From: Bacteroidales bacterium
GTDB lineage: Bacteria; Bacteroidota; Bacteroidia; Bacteroidales; P3
NCBI GenBank assembly: GCA_017522105.1
Contig: JAFXAA010000031.1
Coordinates: 32,890 to 96,889, forward strand
Direction of reading: 5' to 3'
DNA: 64,000 nucleotides
Below the pieces are notes generated by a model that saw only the letters and a program-made list of their open reading frames with translations, made no database searches and was not told the DNA's origin. A program made the translations under genes and the position numbers. Below are positions 1 through 9,071 of this stretch, in pieces (the stretch's first letter is position 1; each line of letters opens with the position of its first letter).

Positions 1-1255
1 CGAACACATGTCTTTCCACAGAGGCTGGTTGGGGTTGCGCCACAATGGGTTCGGTTGCCACCACAGCTTCCGGCACTATGACGCTTTCCGGCACGAAAAC
101 AGGCTCGGACACCGATGCTTTGGCATCATCGGCAGGACGATGGATGATAGACATTCCCTCCTCGTCAACCTTTGCTTCTGCCGGCTTTTCCTGGACAGTG
201 GCATCAGCATCCGAAGGAAGCTCATAACGCTTGGGTTGCGTCGGCACTTGTTTGGAGCCTTTCTCGAAACCCGTAGCAATAAGAATAACCTTGAGCTCAT
301 CGCCAAGGCTCTCATCGGTACCAGCACCCCATATAAAGTCGGCCGTGCCGTTGGTACGGTCGAGGATATAGTCCGTAATCTCGGCCTGCTCGTCCATAGT
401 GAGCTCATGCTCGGAGGAGTAGGAGAAATAGAGGAGGACGTTCTTGGCGCCGCTGATATCGCTGTCGTCAAGCAGGACTGACGTTGTAGCGGCAGTGATA
501 GCATCGATGGCGCGGTTCTCGCCACGGCCGCTGCCGGTGCCCATAAGGGCTGTGCCGCTGTTCTCCATTACGGTGTTGACATCCTGGAAATCAACAATGA
601 TATAGGCATTCTTGGTGATTATTTCCGCAATACCTTTGGCTGCTGTGAGCAACACGTCGTTAGCCAATCCAAAAGCCTCGGAAATACGCATATTCCCATA
701 GGAGCGCAGTTTGTCGTTATTAATAACGATGATGGAGTCAACATGCTTGCGAAGCTCCTCTATGCCTGCCTCTGCCTGCTCAAGGCGACGCTTGCCCTCA
801 AAGCTGAAAGGCTTGGTGACAATGGCGACAACAAGGATTTTCTTGTTTTCATCGTTGTCGAGGTCTATGCTCTTCGCGATCTCAGCAATGACAGGAGCCG
901 CACCTGTACCAGTGCCACCTCCCATGCCGGCGGTGATAAAGAGCATCTGCGTGTTATGTGAAATTGCCTCACGAATCTCGTCAGCCTTGTCCATGGCGGC
1001 CTTGCGAGCCCGCTCAGGCTTGTTGCCTGCTCCAAGACCAAGATCCCCGAGAGGTATCTTATTGGGGACAGGACTCGCATTGAGAGCCTTCATATCCGTG
1101 TTGCAAACGATGAAGTCCACACCCTCAATGCCCTTGTCGAACATGTGGTTCACCGCGTTGCCACCGCCACCACCTACACCAATAACCTTGATGTAAGACG
1201 ACTGACCCTTGGGGGAATCAAAGGTGAAGAGGGCAGAATTTGTGTTGTCTTCCAT
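1..1255 (-). CDS. ftsZ: Cell division protein FtsZ (3' end outside window)
   Basis: FtsZ is the tubulin-like GTPase that polymerises into the cytokinetic ring. About 418 codons are visible and the frame is still open at the window edge, so the C-terminal tail is missing. The tubulin signature GGGTGTGAAP lies near residues 111-120, preceded by GVGGGGNAVNHM near 26-37. NNDKLR and FQDVNTVM fall near 177 and 221. From about residue 330 the sequence becomes the Pro/Glu/Ala-rich linker typical of Bacteroidota FtsZ. The start ATG (complement of 1253-1255) precedes a short polar N-terminus. It is the last visible gene of the dcw cluster, 148 bp after ftsA. That gap contains TATCTTTA (complement of 1282-1289), a possible own promoter. 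Confidence 0.97.
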   Translation of the reverse strand, partial: MEDNTNSALFTFDSPKGQSSYIKVIGVGGGGGNAVNHMFDKGIEGVDFIVCNTDMKALNASPVPNKIPLGDLGLGAGNKPERARKAAMDKADEIREAISHNTQMLFITAGMGGGTGTGAAPVIAEIAKSIDLDNDENKKILVVAIVTKPFSFEGKRRLEQAEAGIEELRKHVDSIIVINNDKLRSYGNMRISEAFGLANDVLLTAAKGIAEIITKNAYIIVDFQDVNTVMENSGTALMGTGSGRGENRAIDAITAATTSVLLDDSDISGAKNVLLYFSYSSEHELTMDEQAEITDYILDRTNGTADFIWGAGTDESLGDELKVILIATGFEKGSKQVPTQPKRYELPSDADATVQEKPAEAKVDEEGMSIIHRPADDAKASVSEPVFVPESVIVPEAVVATEPIVAQPQPASVERHVF

Positions 1256-1403
1256 GTGCTTGTATGTGTTTATCTCGTTGATAAAGATATCGTTATTCAG
1301 TTATCGCCTATAACTTTGGCAGTGTAAAATTACTCGTTTTTTACGAAATATCGGAAGCGTATAGATATTAGTTATCAACAGGTTGTGTACAATAACTTTT
1401 CAT

Positions 1404-2774
1404 CTACTCATCAATGTCCTCATTGAAGATATTGTTGAGAAAACGTCCAAGAACATCATCGAACTTCCCTTTTCCTTTAACTTTCTTGTCCTTACCTTTG
1501 GACTGCTCGGCAGGTTGCGGAGCAGGTTCAGCAGGAGCTTCTGCACCCATGTCGGCGAAAATGTCCACGTGTGCATTACCACGCTTCTCCTCCTCATCTA
1601 CTTGGGGTGCCTCAGTCTTCTCAAGTCCATAAAGAACAAGGCCAATACCTGTAGCATACATGGGATGCGCAAGGTCGGCAAAGGCAACGCTCTCGGGGTC
1701 GAGGTGCTCGTTGGGAACACCTATGCGAGTGTCTGTGGTGGTCATAAGCTCGCAGAGGTCTTTTATGTTCTTCAGTTGAGCACCGCCTCCAGTGAGAACA
1801 ACACCGGCAATTAGTTTCTTGTGATAACCGGAAAGCTTTATCTCATAATCCACCTGCTCCATTATCATCTTGGCGCGAGCATTGATAATGCCGGCGAGAG
1901 TTTTGACGTAAATCTCGCGCGGAGCCTGGCTACGGATGCCGGGGATCGAAATGACATCATTCTCACTCACAGCCTGCACAAGGCACGAGCCAAACTTAAC
2001 CTTCAGATTCTCGGCTTGGCGTTTAAGAATATTGCACCCTTCCCTGATATCATTCGTAATGGCATTGCCGGCCAGCGGCAACACTGATGTATGGCGGATG
2101 ATGCCATCGTGGAAAATTGCAATGTCCGTGGTCCCACCACCAATATCCACCATGGCCACACCGGCATCTCTATCACTGTCATCGAGAACAGCTTTTGCCG
2201 ATGCTATGGGCTCAAGGACCACTCCTTTTATCTTAAGACCTGCACGCTCCACAGCATACTTGATGTATTGCAGATTCTGCACATTGGCAGTCACCATGTG
2301 AAAATCTGCCTCAAGACTCTTTCCTGCAACACCAACTGGCGGTATATCACGACTCAGCGGTTCACGGTCAACAATATACTGTTGCGGAAAAACATGGATA
2401 ATTTCCTCGCCAGGCGGGAGCTGTATATTGTACTGCTCATCAATCAAGCGGTCAACATCCTCCTGCTCTATGAGAGTGTGCTCGGCTGGAATCATTATGC
2501 TGCCATGGCTTGGATTGGACTTGATGTGCTGACCGGCAATGCCAACCCACACCTCGTCGATATCCACATTGGCCTGGTCGGCAGCCTCGTTCACGGCTTT
2601 GGTGATGGAATCTGCCGTCTGCGTAATGCCCTTCACAACGCCATGCTCCACACCGATGGACTCTGTCTTGCCGAAGCCAAGGATCTTCACCTTGCCATTT
2701 TCGCCTCTCATACCGACGAAGCATGCAATCTTCGTGGTGCCGATATCGAGGCCTACAATTATTTCATTTGCCAT
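1404..2774 (-). CDS. ftsA: Cell division protein FtsA
   Basis: FtsA is an actin-family ATPase that tethers FtsZ filaments to the inner membrane. The 456-residue protein shows the phosphate-1 motif GLDIGTTKIACFVG at the N-terminus, the phosphate-2 motif DIGGGTTDIAIF near residue 210, and the adenosine motif LTGGGAQL near 325. After the core comes a Pro/Ala/Gln/Lys-rich linker. The C-terminal segment FDDVLGRFLNNIFNED fits the amphipathic membrane-targeting helix of the family. It starts 18 bp after the ftsQ stop, as part of the dcw transcription unit. Confidence 0.97.
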   Translation of the reverse strand: MANEIIVGLDIGTTKIACFVGMRGENGKVKILGFGKTESIGVEHGVVKGITQTADSITKAVNEAADQANVDIDEVWVGIAGQHIKSNPSHGSIMIPAEHTLIEQEDVDRLIDEQYNIQLPPGEEIIHVFPQQYIVDREPLSRDIPPVGVAGKSLEADFHMVTANVQNLQYIKYAVERAGLKIKGVVLEPIASAKAVLDDSDRDAGVAMVDIGGGTTDIAIFHDGIIRHTSVLPLAGNAITNDIREGCNILKRQAENLKVKFGSCLVQAVSENDVISIPGIRSQAPREIYVKTLAGIINARAKMIMEQVDYEIKLSGYHKKLIAGVVLTGGGAQLKNIKDLCELMTTTDTRIGVPNEHLDPESVAFADLAHPMYATGIGLVLYGLEKTEAPQVDEEEKRGNAHVDIFADMGAEAPAEPAPQPAEQSKGKDKKVKGKGKFDDVLGRFLNNIFNEDIDE

Positions 2775-2792
2775 AATACGTATTGTTTTTGT

Positions 2793-3551
2793 TTATTTCT
2801 TCTCTTTTGTACATACCACCTGGTTGCGGAATTTGAGGCTTATCTTCGTGTAGGTGTTCCACCCCGCCCGAGGCATGCCCTTACGGTAAAATGTCATCAA
2901 GTTGGCGAACTTGTTGTCAAGATCTTCCGCCGGACCAAGCTCTATGACATGGTCGCCAAGCTTAGGCACCATTATCATGTCGCCGTCACGCTCTATATAT
3001 ACCTGATCCACCAGCCCCTTATATTGATGTTTGTCATCAAGGAACCTTGCAACAGTCAGCAGCGACTGCATCTGATTATTCAAACTGTCTACCCGCAATG
3101 GTTCCACAAAGTCCCCACCAGTCACCAGCACATCACAGTCTCCCACTTTACTCACTGGCATAATCGCTCCTTCTTCATCAAAATACAGCTCGTTTGCACC
3201 ATAGAAAAGTCGCGCTATCGGCCTACGTTGTGTGGCTCTTACCACCACCTTGCCGCTGACGCTCACCGATGCCGAAACATCCTTCAAGTACGGCACTCGC
3301 GAAGCAGCATCCGCGACCATTGCTCGATCAACATCCTTCACCAACACGGCATAAATTGTGGGAATGGCCGCAGTAATACTGTCGACTACGGTCTGGCCAT
3401 CGATGATTTTAGGTGCAGAACCGTAACGGATGTTCACCTCTATGCCTTGTACATGTCGACGAGACCGGTTGACATTGGCCACAATGACCAATATTGCCAC
3501 CACTACGGTGCCAAGGAGGATGAACAGTATTCTATACGGTTTTTTTATCAC
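2793..3551 (-). CDS. ftsQ: Cell division protein FtsQ/DivIB
   Basis: FtsQ is a bitopic membrane protein that links the FtsL/FtsB complex and septal synthases to the divisome. The 252-residue protein has a short basic cytoplasmic N-terminus, one transmembrane helix (about residues 8-25), and a periplasmic region. The family's POTRA-like segment begins around VQGIEVNIRYG. Primary sequence is poorly conserved in this family, so the call rests on topology, size and position between murC and ftsA, the canonical Bacteroidota order. It is 18 bp from both neighbours. Confidence 0.9.
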   Translation of the reverse strand: MIKKPYRILFILLGTVVVAILVIVANVNRSRRHVQGIEVNIRYGSAPKIIDGQTVVDSITAAIPTIYAVLVKDVDRAMVADAASRVPYLKDVSASVSVSGKVVVRATQRRPIARLFYGANELYFDEEGAIMPVSKVGDCDVLVTGGDFVEPLRVDSLNNQMQSLLTVARFLDDKHQYKGLVDQVYIERDGDMIMVPKLGDHVIELGPAEDLDNKFANLMTFYRKGMPRAGWNTYTKISLKFRNQVVCTKEKK

Positions 3552-3569
3552 TGCTGTTCTCTTTGATGT

Positions 3570-4985
3570 TTATAACATTTGTTCCCTCAATGTAGATTCA
3601 AGCCGTGGCACAAGACGGTCGATATCTCCGGCGCCAAGCGTTAGCACAACATCGGGACATAGCGCCGGCACGAGCTCCAGCACTTGATCCGGCGTACACA
3701 GGTACTTTGACATACTCTCCATCTTTCGCAACACCATACTTGATGTAACACCCTGAATAGGTCTCTCGCGAGCCGGGTATATTGGCATCATCACCACCTC
3801 ATCAAGCTCCTGAAGGACCTTGGCAAACTCATCGGCAAAGTCACGCGTACGTGTATACAGATGTGGCTGGAATACGCCTACGACACGTTTGCCCGGATAA
3901 AGGAACCGGATAGATTCAATTGTAGAAGCAATCTCTTTGGGATGATGTGCATAGTCATCAACATACACCAAGTTTTTCTCCCTTATCCTATAATCAAAGC
4001 GCCTCTGCACACCGGCAAAGCTTTTCAGACCGCTACGGAGCTGATACTGGTCAAGACCACAGGTGAGGGCCACTGCAGATGCCGCAACAGCGTTCTCCAC
4101 ATTGAACAGGGCAGTGCCATCAAGCTCAAGGTCGTACATCACACCGTCAGGGGTGCGCATATCAAAGAATATGTTGCCATTATACGCCCGTACATTTATT
4201 GCATAATAATCGGCCTCCACACCGTGCGCTGTATAGGTGCTATATGGCCTGTCAATAAAATCGTACTGACCATGGTCATGATTATCATGATCATCGTGGT
4301 CTTCATGGTGCCCAAACATTTCGCCATCAGCTGTGGTAAAGACACCATGTTTGAGGAACAGACACCCATCAACATCTACCTGGTTCGCAAACTGGGCATA
4401 TGCTTCAAGCATTGCTTCATGTGTGCCATACACATCCAAATGGTCGGGGTCAGTGGCCGTAATAACAGCATAGTGTGGATGCAGCTGCAAAAATGAACGG
4501 TCAAACTCATCAGCCTCCACCACCACATACTCACTCTTGTTGTCCACATGCAAATTACTGCCAAAATTTTTGCTGATTCCGCCAAGGAAAGCACTACAGC
4601 CATAATCCGCATTGCTGAGCAAATGCGCGATAAGAGTTGTTGTAGTGGTTTTACCATGGCTACCAGCTACAGCTATGCATTTCTTCCCCCTCGTTAGTTC
4701 GCCAAGTACTTGGGAACGCTTCTCCATACGTACACCTCTTTCTTTTAGCGCCACAAACTCGTGCAGCTCCTGCGGCACGGCAGGGGTGTATATAACCATA
4801 TCGACATCGGATGGTATCAACTCGGGATTATCCTCATAGTGAATACATATGCCTTCGCGTTCTAATTCTTCTGTCAGCGGTGACGGCGTACGGTCATAGC
4901 CACTGACCCTGTCGCCTCTCTGGTTGAAGAAACGTGCCAAGGCACTCATGCCTATCCCGCCTATACCCAAAAAAAAGTAATTCAT
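3570..4985 (-). CDS. murC: UDP-N-acetylmuramate--L-alanine ligase MurC
   Basis: MurC is a cytoplasmic ATP-dependent ligase that adds L-alanine to UDP-MurNAc, the first peptide step of peptidoglycan precursor synthesis. The N-terminal UDP-binding loop GIGGIGMSALARF and the P-loop AGSHGKTTTT (about residues 107-116) are clear. The carbamylated-lysine/central region and C-terminal domain follow, for 471 residues in all. An unusual His/Asp-rich loop, HHEDHDDHDNHDH, occupies residues 226-238 of the central domain. It is encoded by a trinucleotide-like stretch and looks like an insertion in a variable surface loop. The gene overlaps murG by 4 bp (ATGA), indicating translational coupling. Confidence 0.97.
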   Translation of the reverse strand: MNYFFLGIGGIGMSALARFFNQRGDRVSGYDRTPSPLTEELEREGICIHYEDNPELIPSDVDMVIYTPAVPQELHEFVALKERGVRMEKRSQVLGELTRGKKCIAVAGSHGKTTTTTLIAHLLSNADYGCSAFLGGISKNFGSNLHVDNKSEYVVVEADEFDRSFLQLHPHYAVITATDPDHLDVYGTHEAMLEAYAQFANQVDVDGCLFLKHGVFTTADGEMFGHHEDHDDHDNHDHGQYDFIDRPYSTYTAHGVEADYYAINVRAYNGNIFFDMRTPDGVMYDLELDGTALFNVENAVAASAVALTCGLDQYQLRSGLKSFAGVQRRFDYRIREKNLVYVDDYAHHPKEIASTIESIRFLYPGKRVVGVFQPHLYTRTRDFADEFAKVLQELDEVVMMPIYPARERPIQGVTSSMVLRKMESMSKYLCTPDQVLELVPALCPDVVLTLGAGDIDRLVPRLESTLREQML

Positions 4986-6088
4986 CCCACAATTCTTTCT
5001 ATCTGATCCACAATTTTATCTGCAGCACCGTACACCGCCATTTTCTTGATAGCTGCACTCATAGCTTCGCGATGGGCTGTGTTCTCAAACAATTCCTGCA
5101 CCTGCGGTAGGCACAGGGCATCGCACTCAACGTCACGCACCATGACGGCAGCGCCCCTGTCCACGAGGGCAAGTGCATTCTTAGTCTGATGGTCTTCGGC
5201 CACATTGGGCGATGGTATCAGTACCACTGGCTTCCCCACTATACAGAGCTCAGAGATGGCTATTGCACCAGCACGCGACATAACGACATCTGCGGCAGCA
5301 TAGGCCATATCCATCCTGCTGATAAACTGGTGCACCTTAACCCATTCCTCAACGTTGGCCTTCTTGACCGCGGACACGGCTTCGTCATACATCCAACGTC
5401 CAGTCTGCCATATCAACTGAATACGGTTTTCCTTGAAGAAATGCAGATGCCCCATAATCATCTGGTTTATACTACGTGCGCCAAGACTCCCTCCTACAGA
5501 CAGCAGCACCCGCCCATCGGCTTTGAGACCAAACGTTGAACAGCCTTCTTCACGTGTGGCATTCATCTTCTCTATATCTCCTCGCACCGGATTGCCTGTG
5601 AAAACAATCTTGTCTTTGGGGAAGAAGCGTTCCATACCCTCATAGGCCACACATATCTTTCTGGCACTTCTCGCAAGCATTTTGTTGGTCAGACCAGCAT
5701 ATGAATTCTGCTCTTGGAGCAATGTTGGGTATCCCATATCCGCTGCAGCTTTAAGGGTCGGTTCGCTGGCAAAGCCACCTACTCCAACAACGATGTCCGG
5801 GGCAAAGTCACTGATAATGCTTCTCACCTTTCTGCGGCTCTTAGCCATCTTGAACGGAAGCTGAAGATTCTTTACAATATTTTCAAGTGTCAGCTTACGC
5901 TGCAATCCGGCTATAGGCAACCCTTCTATTCTGTAGCCCGCAGCAGGCACTTTCTCCATCTCCATACGTCCTTCGGCTCCTACAAAAAGGATATCAGCAT
6001 CTGGATGACGACGCTTCAACGCTCCTGCAATGGCCACGGCGGGGAATATGTGTCCTCCGCTTCCTCCTCCACTGATTATTGCTTTCAT
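4982..6088 (-). CDS. murG: UDP-GlcNAc:lipid I N-acetylglucosaminyltransferase MurG
   Basis: MurG is a GT-B fold glycosyltransferase at the inner face of the cytoplasmic membrane. It converts lipid I to lipid II with UDP-GlcNAc. The 368-residue protein begins with the glycine-rich loop SGGGSGGHIFPAVAIA. It also has the second-domain glycine motif GGSLGARSIN, and the donor-site SRAGAIAISEL followed by EDHQTKNA, all hallmarks of MurG. It lies 10 bp after ftsW and overlaps murC by 4 bp. Confidence 0.98.
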   Translation of the reverse strand: MKAIISGGGSGGHIFPAVAIAGALKRRHPDADILFVGAEGRMEMEKVPAAGYRIEGLPIAGLQRKLTLENIVKNLQLPFKMAKSRRKVRSIISDFAPDIVVGVGGFASEPTLKAAADMGYPTLLQEQNSYAGLTNKMLARSARKICVAYEGMERFFPKDKIVFTGNPVRGDIEKMNATREEGCSTFGLKADGRVLLSVGGSLGARSINQMIMGHLHFFKENRIQLIWQTGRWMYDEAVSAVKKANVEEWVKVHQFISRMDMAYAAADVVMSRAGAIAISELCIVGKPVVLIPSPNVAEDHQTKNALALVDRGAAVMVRDVECDALCLPQVQELFENTAHREAMSAAIKKMAVYGAADKIVDQIERIVG

Positions 6089-6098
6089 ATCCTGATAT

Positions 6099-7313
6099 TC
6101 ATTTTTCTGTTTTACTTTCTTCTATCTGTTCGGGGTCCACATCCGGCTGCGGTTCGTCCCCAGCCTTCTCGTGTACTTCAACATCTGCTGCCACCGACTG
6201 TATCACCCCCAACGCACACCCAAGGAAAAGGTATGCCGTTCCTCCATAGCTGATAAAAGGCAATGTCTGTCCGGTTACAGGCAACACGCCTACAGCAACA
6301 CTCATATTCACCAATGCTTGCAGGTAGATAACGGTACCAAGCCCCGCCACAGTGAGTGCGCCAAAACGGCCCTTGCATCTACGTGCTACACGAATGCATC
6401 GGAAAAAGAACACACTATAGAGTGCAAACACTAACAAACCGCCAATCATGCCAGACTCTTCAATAATTATAGCATATATGAAATCGTTGTGAGCCTGTGT
6501 CATCAAGCGGGCGTGCACCGTAGTACCCACCCCGAGGCGGGCAAAGCCGCCACGTGCTATAGCCATCCTGGCCATATTTTCTTGCGTCAACTCATCAGGT
6601 TCGGGGTTTATCCACGAGTACACACGGTGCCCCCAAGTCTCTTGACGCTCCATAACCATTTCTGTCTCCTCACCCGTCTGGCCCAATGATTTCTCATATT
6701 TATAGTAGCTCACTGCCAAAAATCCCACAACCAACACCACTCCGACAAGGAACAGACGCCACCAGTAGGTCTTATTCACCCCGCCGAAATACATCACAAG
6801 GTATGCCGACAGGAATATCAGCGCCGCCGTGGAAAAGTTTTCGGGAAGCACAAGAAGCACCACAGCAGCAATATATATCAGCAGCATCAGGAATGTTCCG
6901 AGTTCTCCGACATGTTCTTTCTTCAGGGCGAGAAGTCTTGCCACAAAGATTATCAGCACAACCTTGGCAATCTCCGACGGCTGGAACTGGCCTATCACAG
7001 GTATGTGGAACCAGCGTCCGCGGTTTAGAGCCAGCAGCACCACAAGCAGCACAATAGCAGCCCAGTATCCGAGAACTGCAAAGCGAGAGAAGTACCTGTA
7101 GTTCACATGCGACAATGCTGCCACTACAACGTATGTCACTACTACTATAAGCAGGTGGCGCAGGAACAGGCTCGTCGGAGTCTTGCTGGCAAAGGCCGAA
7201 TAGGCATACAGCCCTATGGAGCTATACACCGCCAGCAACGAGATAATGCTGAGCAGGAAGAACACCACCCAGATTGTCTTGTCGCCTTTGAAAATCCTCG
7301 CCAGTTTCATCAT
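6099..7313 (-). CDS. ftsW: Septal peptidoglycan polymerase FtsW (SEDS family)
   Basis: FtsW is a polytopic SEDS glycosyltransferase that polymerises lipid II at the septum together with FtsI. The 404-residue protein has about ten hydrophobic segments. It carries the conserved FQPSEIAKVVLI, a large extracytoplasmic loop with ETWGHRVYSWINPEPDE, AHNDFIYAIIIEESG, and LPFISYGGTA near the C-terminus. A charged Glu/Asp/Pro tail ends the protein. Its place between the murD position and murG, rather than beside mrdA, distinguishes it from RodA, which is at 44.9-46.1 kb. Confidence 0.95.
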   Translation of the reverse strand: MMKLARIFKGDKTIWVVFFLLSIISLLAVYSSIGLYAYSAFASKTPTSLFLRHLLIVVVTYVVVAALSHVNYRYFSRFAVLGYWAAIVLLVVLLALNRGRWFHIPVIGQFQPSEIAKVVLIIFVARLLALKKEHVGELGTFLMLLIYIAAVVLLVLPENFSTAALIFLSAYLVMYFGGVNKTYWWRLFLVGVVLVVGFLAVSYYKYEKSLGQTGEETEMVMERQETWGHRVYSWINPEPDELTQENMARMAIARGGFARLGVGTTVHARLMTQAHNDFIYAIIIEESGMIGGLLVFALYSVFFFRCIRVARRCKGRFGALTVAGLGTVIYLQALVNMSVAVGVLPVTGQTLPFISYGGTAYLFLGCALGVIQSVAADVEVHEKAGDEPQPDVDPEQIEESKTEK

Positions 7314-7323
7314 TTATATATCT

Positions 7324-7854
7324 TTACAGTTCATTCACCTCGTTGCGGAAAGCTTCGCCCAGCGCGTTCGTAGGGGTTCCGTCATTGCACGCCGGCGAAA
7401 AGAGCACTTTCACGTCGGTGGAGTCATACAGATATGCCCTGTGCAGTGCTTCCGACATCGATTGGCACTCCACAATCGAAGGCACAACACCCGCAAACGC
7501 CTTGGTCAACTGGCCAGAAGGCCCTATCACAAGCATCATGCGCACCTTGCGCAACGCCACTGGCACCAGTTTGCTGTAGTCGGTCTCCGCTGCCGTTCCA
7601 CAAACTATCCATACAATTCCTCCTTGCAGGCTCTCAAGAGCATACCATGTGGCATTGACGTTTCTCGCTCCGGCATCGTTGATATATTCCCGACCCAGTA
7701 TGCGACCCACAAACTCAAGCCTGTAACGGGTGTCCTCCAGTCTGTTGAAACAGGATCTCAGCATGGCATTGCGCATGGCTTTCAGTCGTGCAGTGTCTAT
7801 GCCGGCCAATCCGGTGTGGGGTGTGCCTTGTTTGGCAAGTGTCTCTATAGTCAT
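7324..7854 (-). CDS. MurD-like protein reduced to a degenerate C-terminal ligase domain
   Basis: This 176-residue protein occupies the exact murD slot of the dcw cluster (4 bp after mraY, 10 bp before ftsW) but lacks the UDP-binding and ATPase domains. Its sequence matches the MurD C-terminal domain: RLEFV, GREYINDAGARNVNATWYALESL and VLFSPAC align with RLE-V, YINDSKATNVNS-WYALQSM and VLLSPAC of full enzymes. Positions known to bind D-Glu or act in catalysis in E. coli MurD are replaced when I align by eye. Thr321 of KATN becomes Arg, Lys348 of GGDGK becomes Ala, Ser415 becomes Asp, and Phe422 is lost. The frame is intact and tightly spaced, so it looks maintained rather than decaying. It cannot be a complete MurD ligase. 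A regulatory or scaffold role is only a guess. Confidence 0.8.
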   Translation of the reverse strand: MTIETLAKQGTPHTGLAGIDTARLKAMRNAMLRSCFNRLEDTRYRLEFVGRILGREYINDAGARNVNATWYALESLQGGIVWIVCGTAAETDYSKLVPVALRKVRMMLVIGPSGQLTKAFAGVVPSIVECQSMSEALHRAYLYDSTDVKVLFSPACNDGTPTNALGEAFRNEVNEL

Positions 7855-7858
7855 GTTT

Positions 7859-9037
7859 TTATCTTAGTTTCAGTGTTGACAATGTGAATATAGCCAGCAG
7901 TATGGCAATGATTACAAAGCGCATCACCACTTTCTCCTCCGCGATGCCCTTCTTCTGGTAATGATGGTGCAGCGGCGACATGAGGAACGGCCTCTTTTCA
8001 ACAGGTACCGGCACTCCGGCAGGCAACTTGTGCTTGCGGCGATAGCGCTTGCATCCCGTAGTCTGTATTATTACCGACAGGTCCTCTATCAAGTATATAC
8101 CGCAGAGCAACGGCAACAGCAGCTCCTTGCGGATGAGCACCGCGAAGACAGCAATGATGCCACCGATGGCCAGCGACCCGGTGTCGCCCATGAATATCTC
8201 GGCCGGATGGGTGTTGTACCATAGGAAGCCTAACGTGGCACCGACAAATGCTGTGCTGAATACCGCCAGCTCGCCAATGTTGGGCAGATATACTATATTA
8301 AGGTATGACGACATGATAACGTTGCCGCTCACCCACGCCAACAGCGCCAGGGCGCCACCATTGACAGCGGCCACACCTGTGGCAATGCCGTCTATGCCGT
8401 CGGTCAGGTTGGAGGCATTACTCACGGCTGTAACAATGAATATCACAATGACGACATATATCACCCATGCGTAATCCACAGCCCAGTCACCCATCCACGA
8501 CACCAGCCATGTATAGTCGAACTCATTGTTCTTCACAAAAGGTATCGTGGTCTTCAACGGCTCGTTGATGTCGGGGTGGAACGTTATCAGCAAGCCAACG
8601 GCAAGCCCGAGAAGCACCTGGCCTATGACCTTGTACTTGCCCGGCAATCCAGCTTTACCGCGAGTTTTCTTGAGATAGTCGTCCAGGAAGCCCACCATAC
8701 CCATCCACAGTGTGGTGCCAAGCATGATAAGCACATAGATGTTGTCCAGTTTGGCAAAGAGCAGTGTCGGCACAACGACGGCCGTCAGGATCAGCAGCCC
8801 GCCCATCGTGGGGGTCTTGGCTTTCTGCTCTGCACCCTCCAGGCCCAGCTCAGTACGTACCTCGTCCATCATCCCCAGCTTGTTCTTCATCCACTTGATG
8901 AAGGGCTTGCCAAGCACAAGCATGATAAACAACGATGTTACTATGCTCGCCGCAGCCCTGAACGAGATGTACTGGAACACTCCCGCTCCGGGAAAGTCAA
9001 ACACTCTATCCAACCAATCGAATAAATAGTATAGCAT
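7859..9037 (-). CDS. mraY: Phospho-N-acetylmuramoyl-pentapeptide-transferase MraY
   Basis: MraY is a polytopic inner-membrane enzyme that transfers phospho-MurNAc-pentapeptide to undecaprenyl phosphate, forming lipid I. The 392-residue protein shows GFLDDYLKK (first aspartate motif), NASNLTDGIDGIATG (the nucleophilic region), GDTGSLAIGG, and the C-terminal histidine motif PLHHHYQKKG. It has about ten hydrophobic helices. It sits 11 bp after murE, and the MurD-like remnant follows after 4 bp. Confidence 0.98.
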   Translation of the reverse strand: MLYYLFDWLDRVFDFPGAGVFQYISFRAAASIVTSLFIMLVLGKPFIKWMKNKLGMMDEVRTELGLEGAEQKAKTPTMGGLLILTAVVVPTLLFAKLDNIYVLIMLGTTLWMGMVGFLDDYLKKTRGKAGLPGKYKVIGQVLLGLAVGLLITFHPDINEPLKTTIPFVKNNEFDYTWLVSWMGDWAVDYAWVIYVVIVIFIVTAVSNASNLTDGIDGIATGVAAVNGGALALLAWVSGNVIMSSYLNIVYLPNIGELAVFSTAFVGATLGFLWYNTHPAEIFMGDTGSLAIGGIIAVFAVLIRKELLLPLLCGIYLIEDLSVIIQTTGCKRYRRKHKLPAGVPVPVEKRPFLMSPLHHHYQKKGIAEEKVVMRFVIIAILLAIFTLSTLKLR

Positions 9038-9040
9038 ATC

Positions 9041-9071
9041 TTTAACTCTTAATTCTTAACTCCTAACTCTC
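9041..9071. repeat. 7-bp tandem array overlapping the murE stop codon
   Basis: Degenerate heptamers of the type TTAACTC, TTAATTC, TTAACTC, CTAACTC run from the mraY-murE spacer into the last codons of murE. The murE stop (complement of 9049-9051) lies inside the array. It belongs to the class of 7-bp arrays also seen at 13.3, 14.0, 38.0, 54.7 and 59.7 kb. Confidence 0.7.

Noticed and set aside
7324-7854. murD broken by a frameshift with its N-terminal part in another frame
   Set aside because: mraY ends 4 bp upstream with a complete C-terminus. No sequence for the missing UDP-binding and ATPase domains exists between them in any frame.
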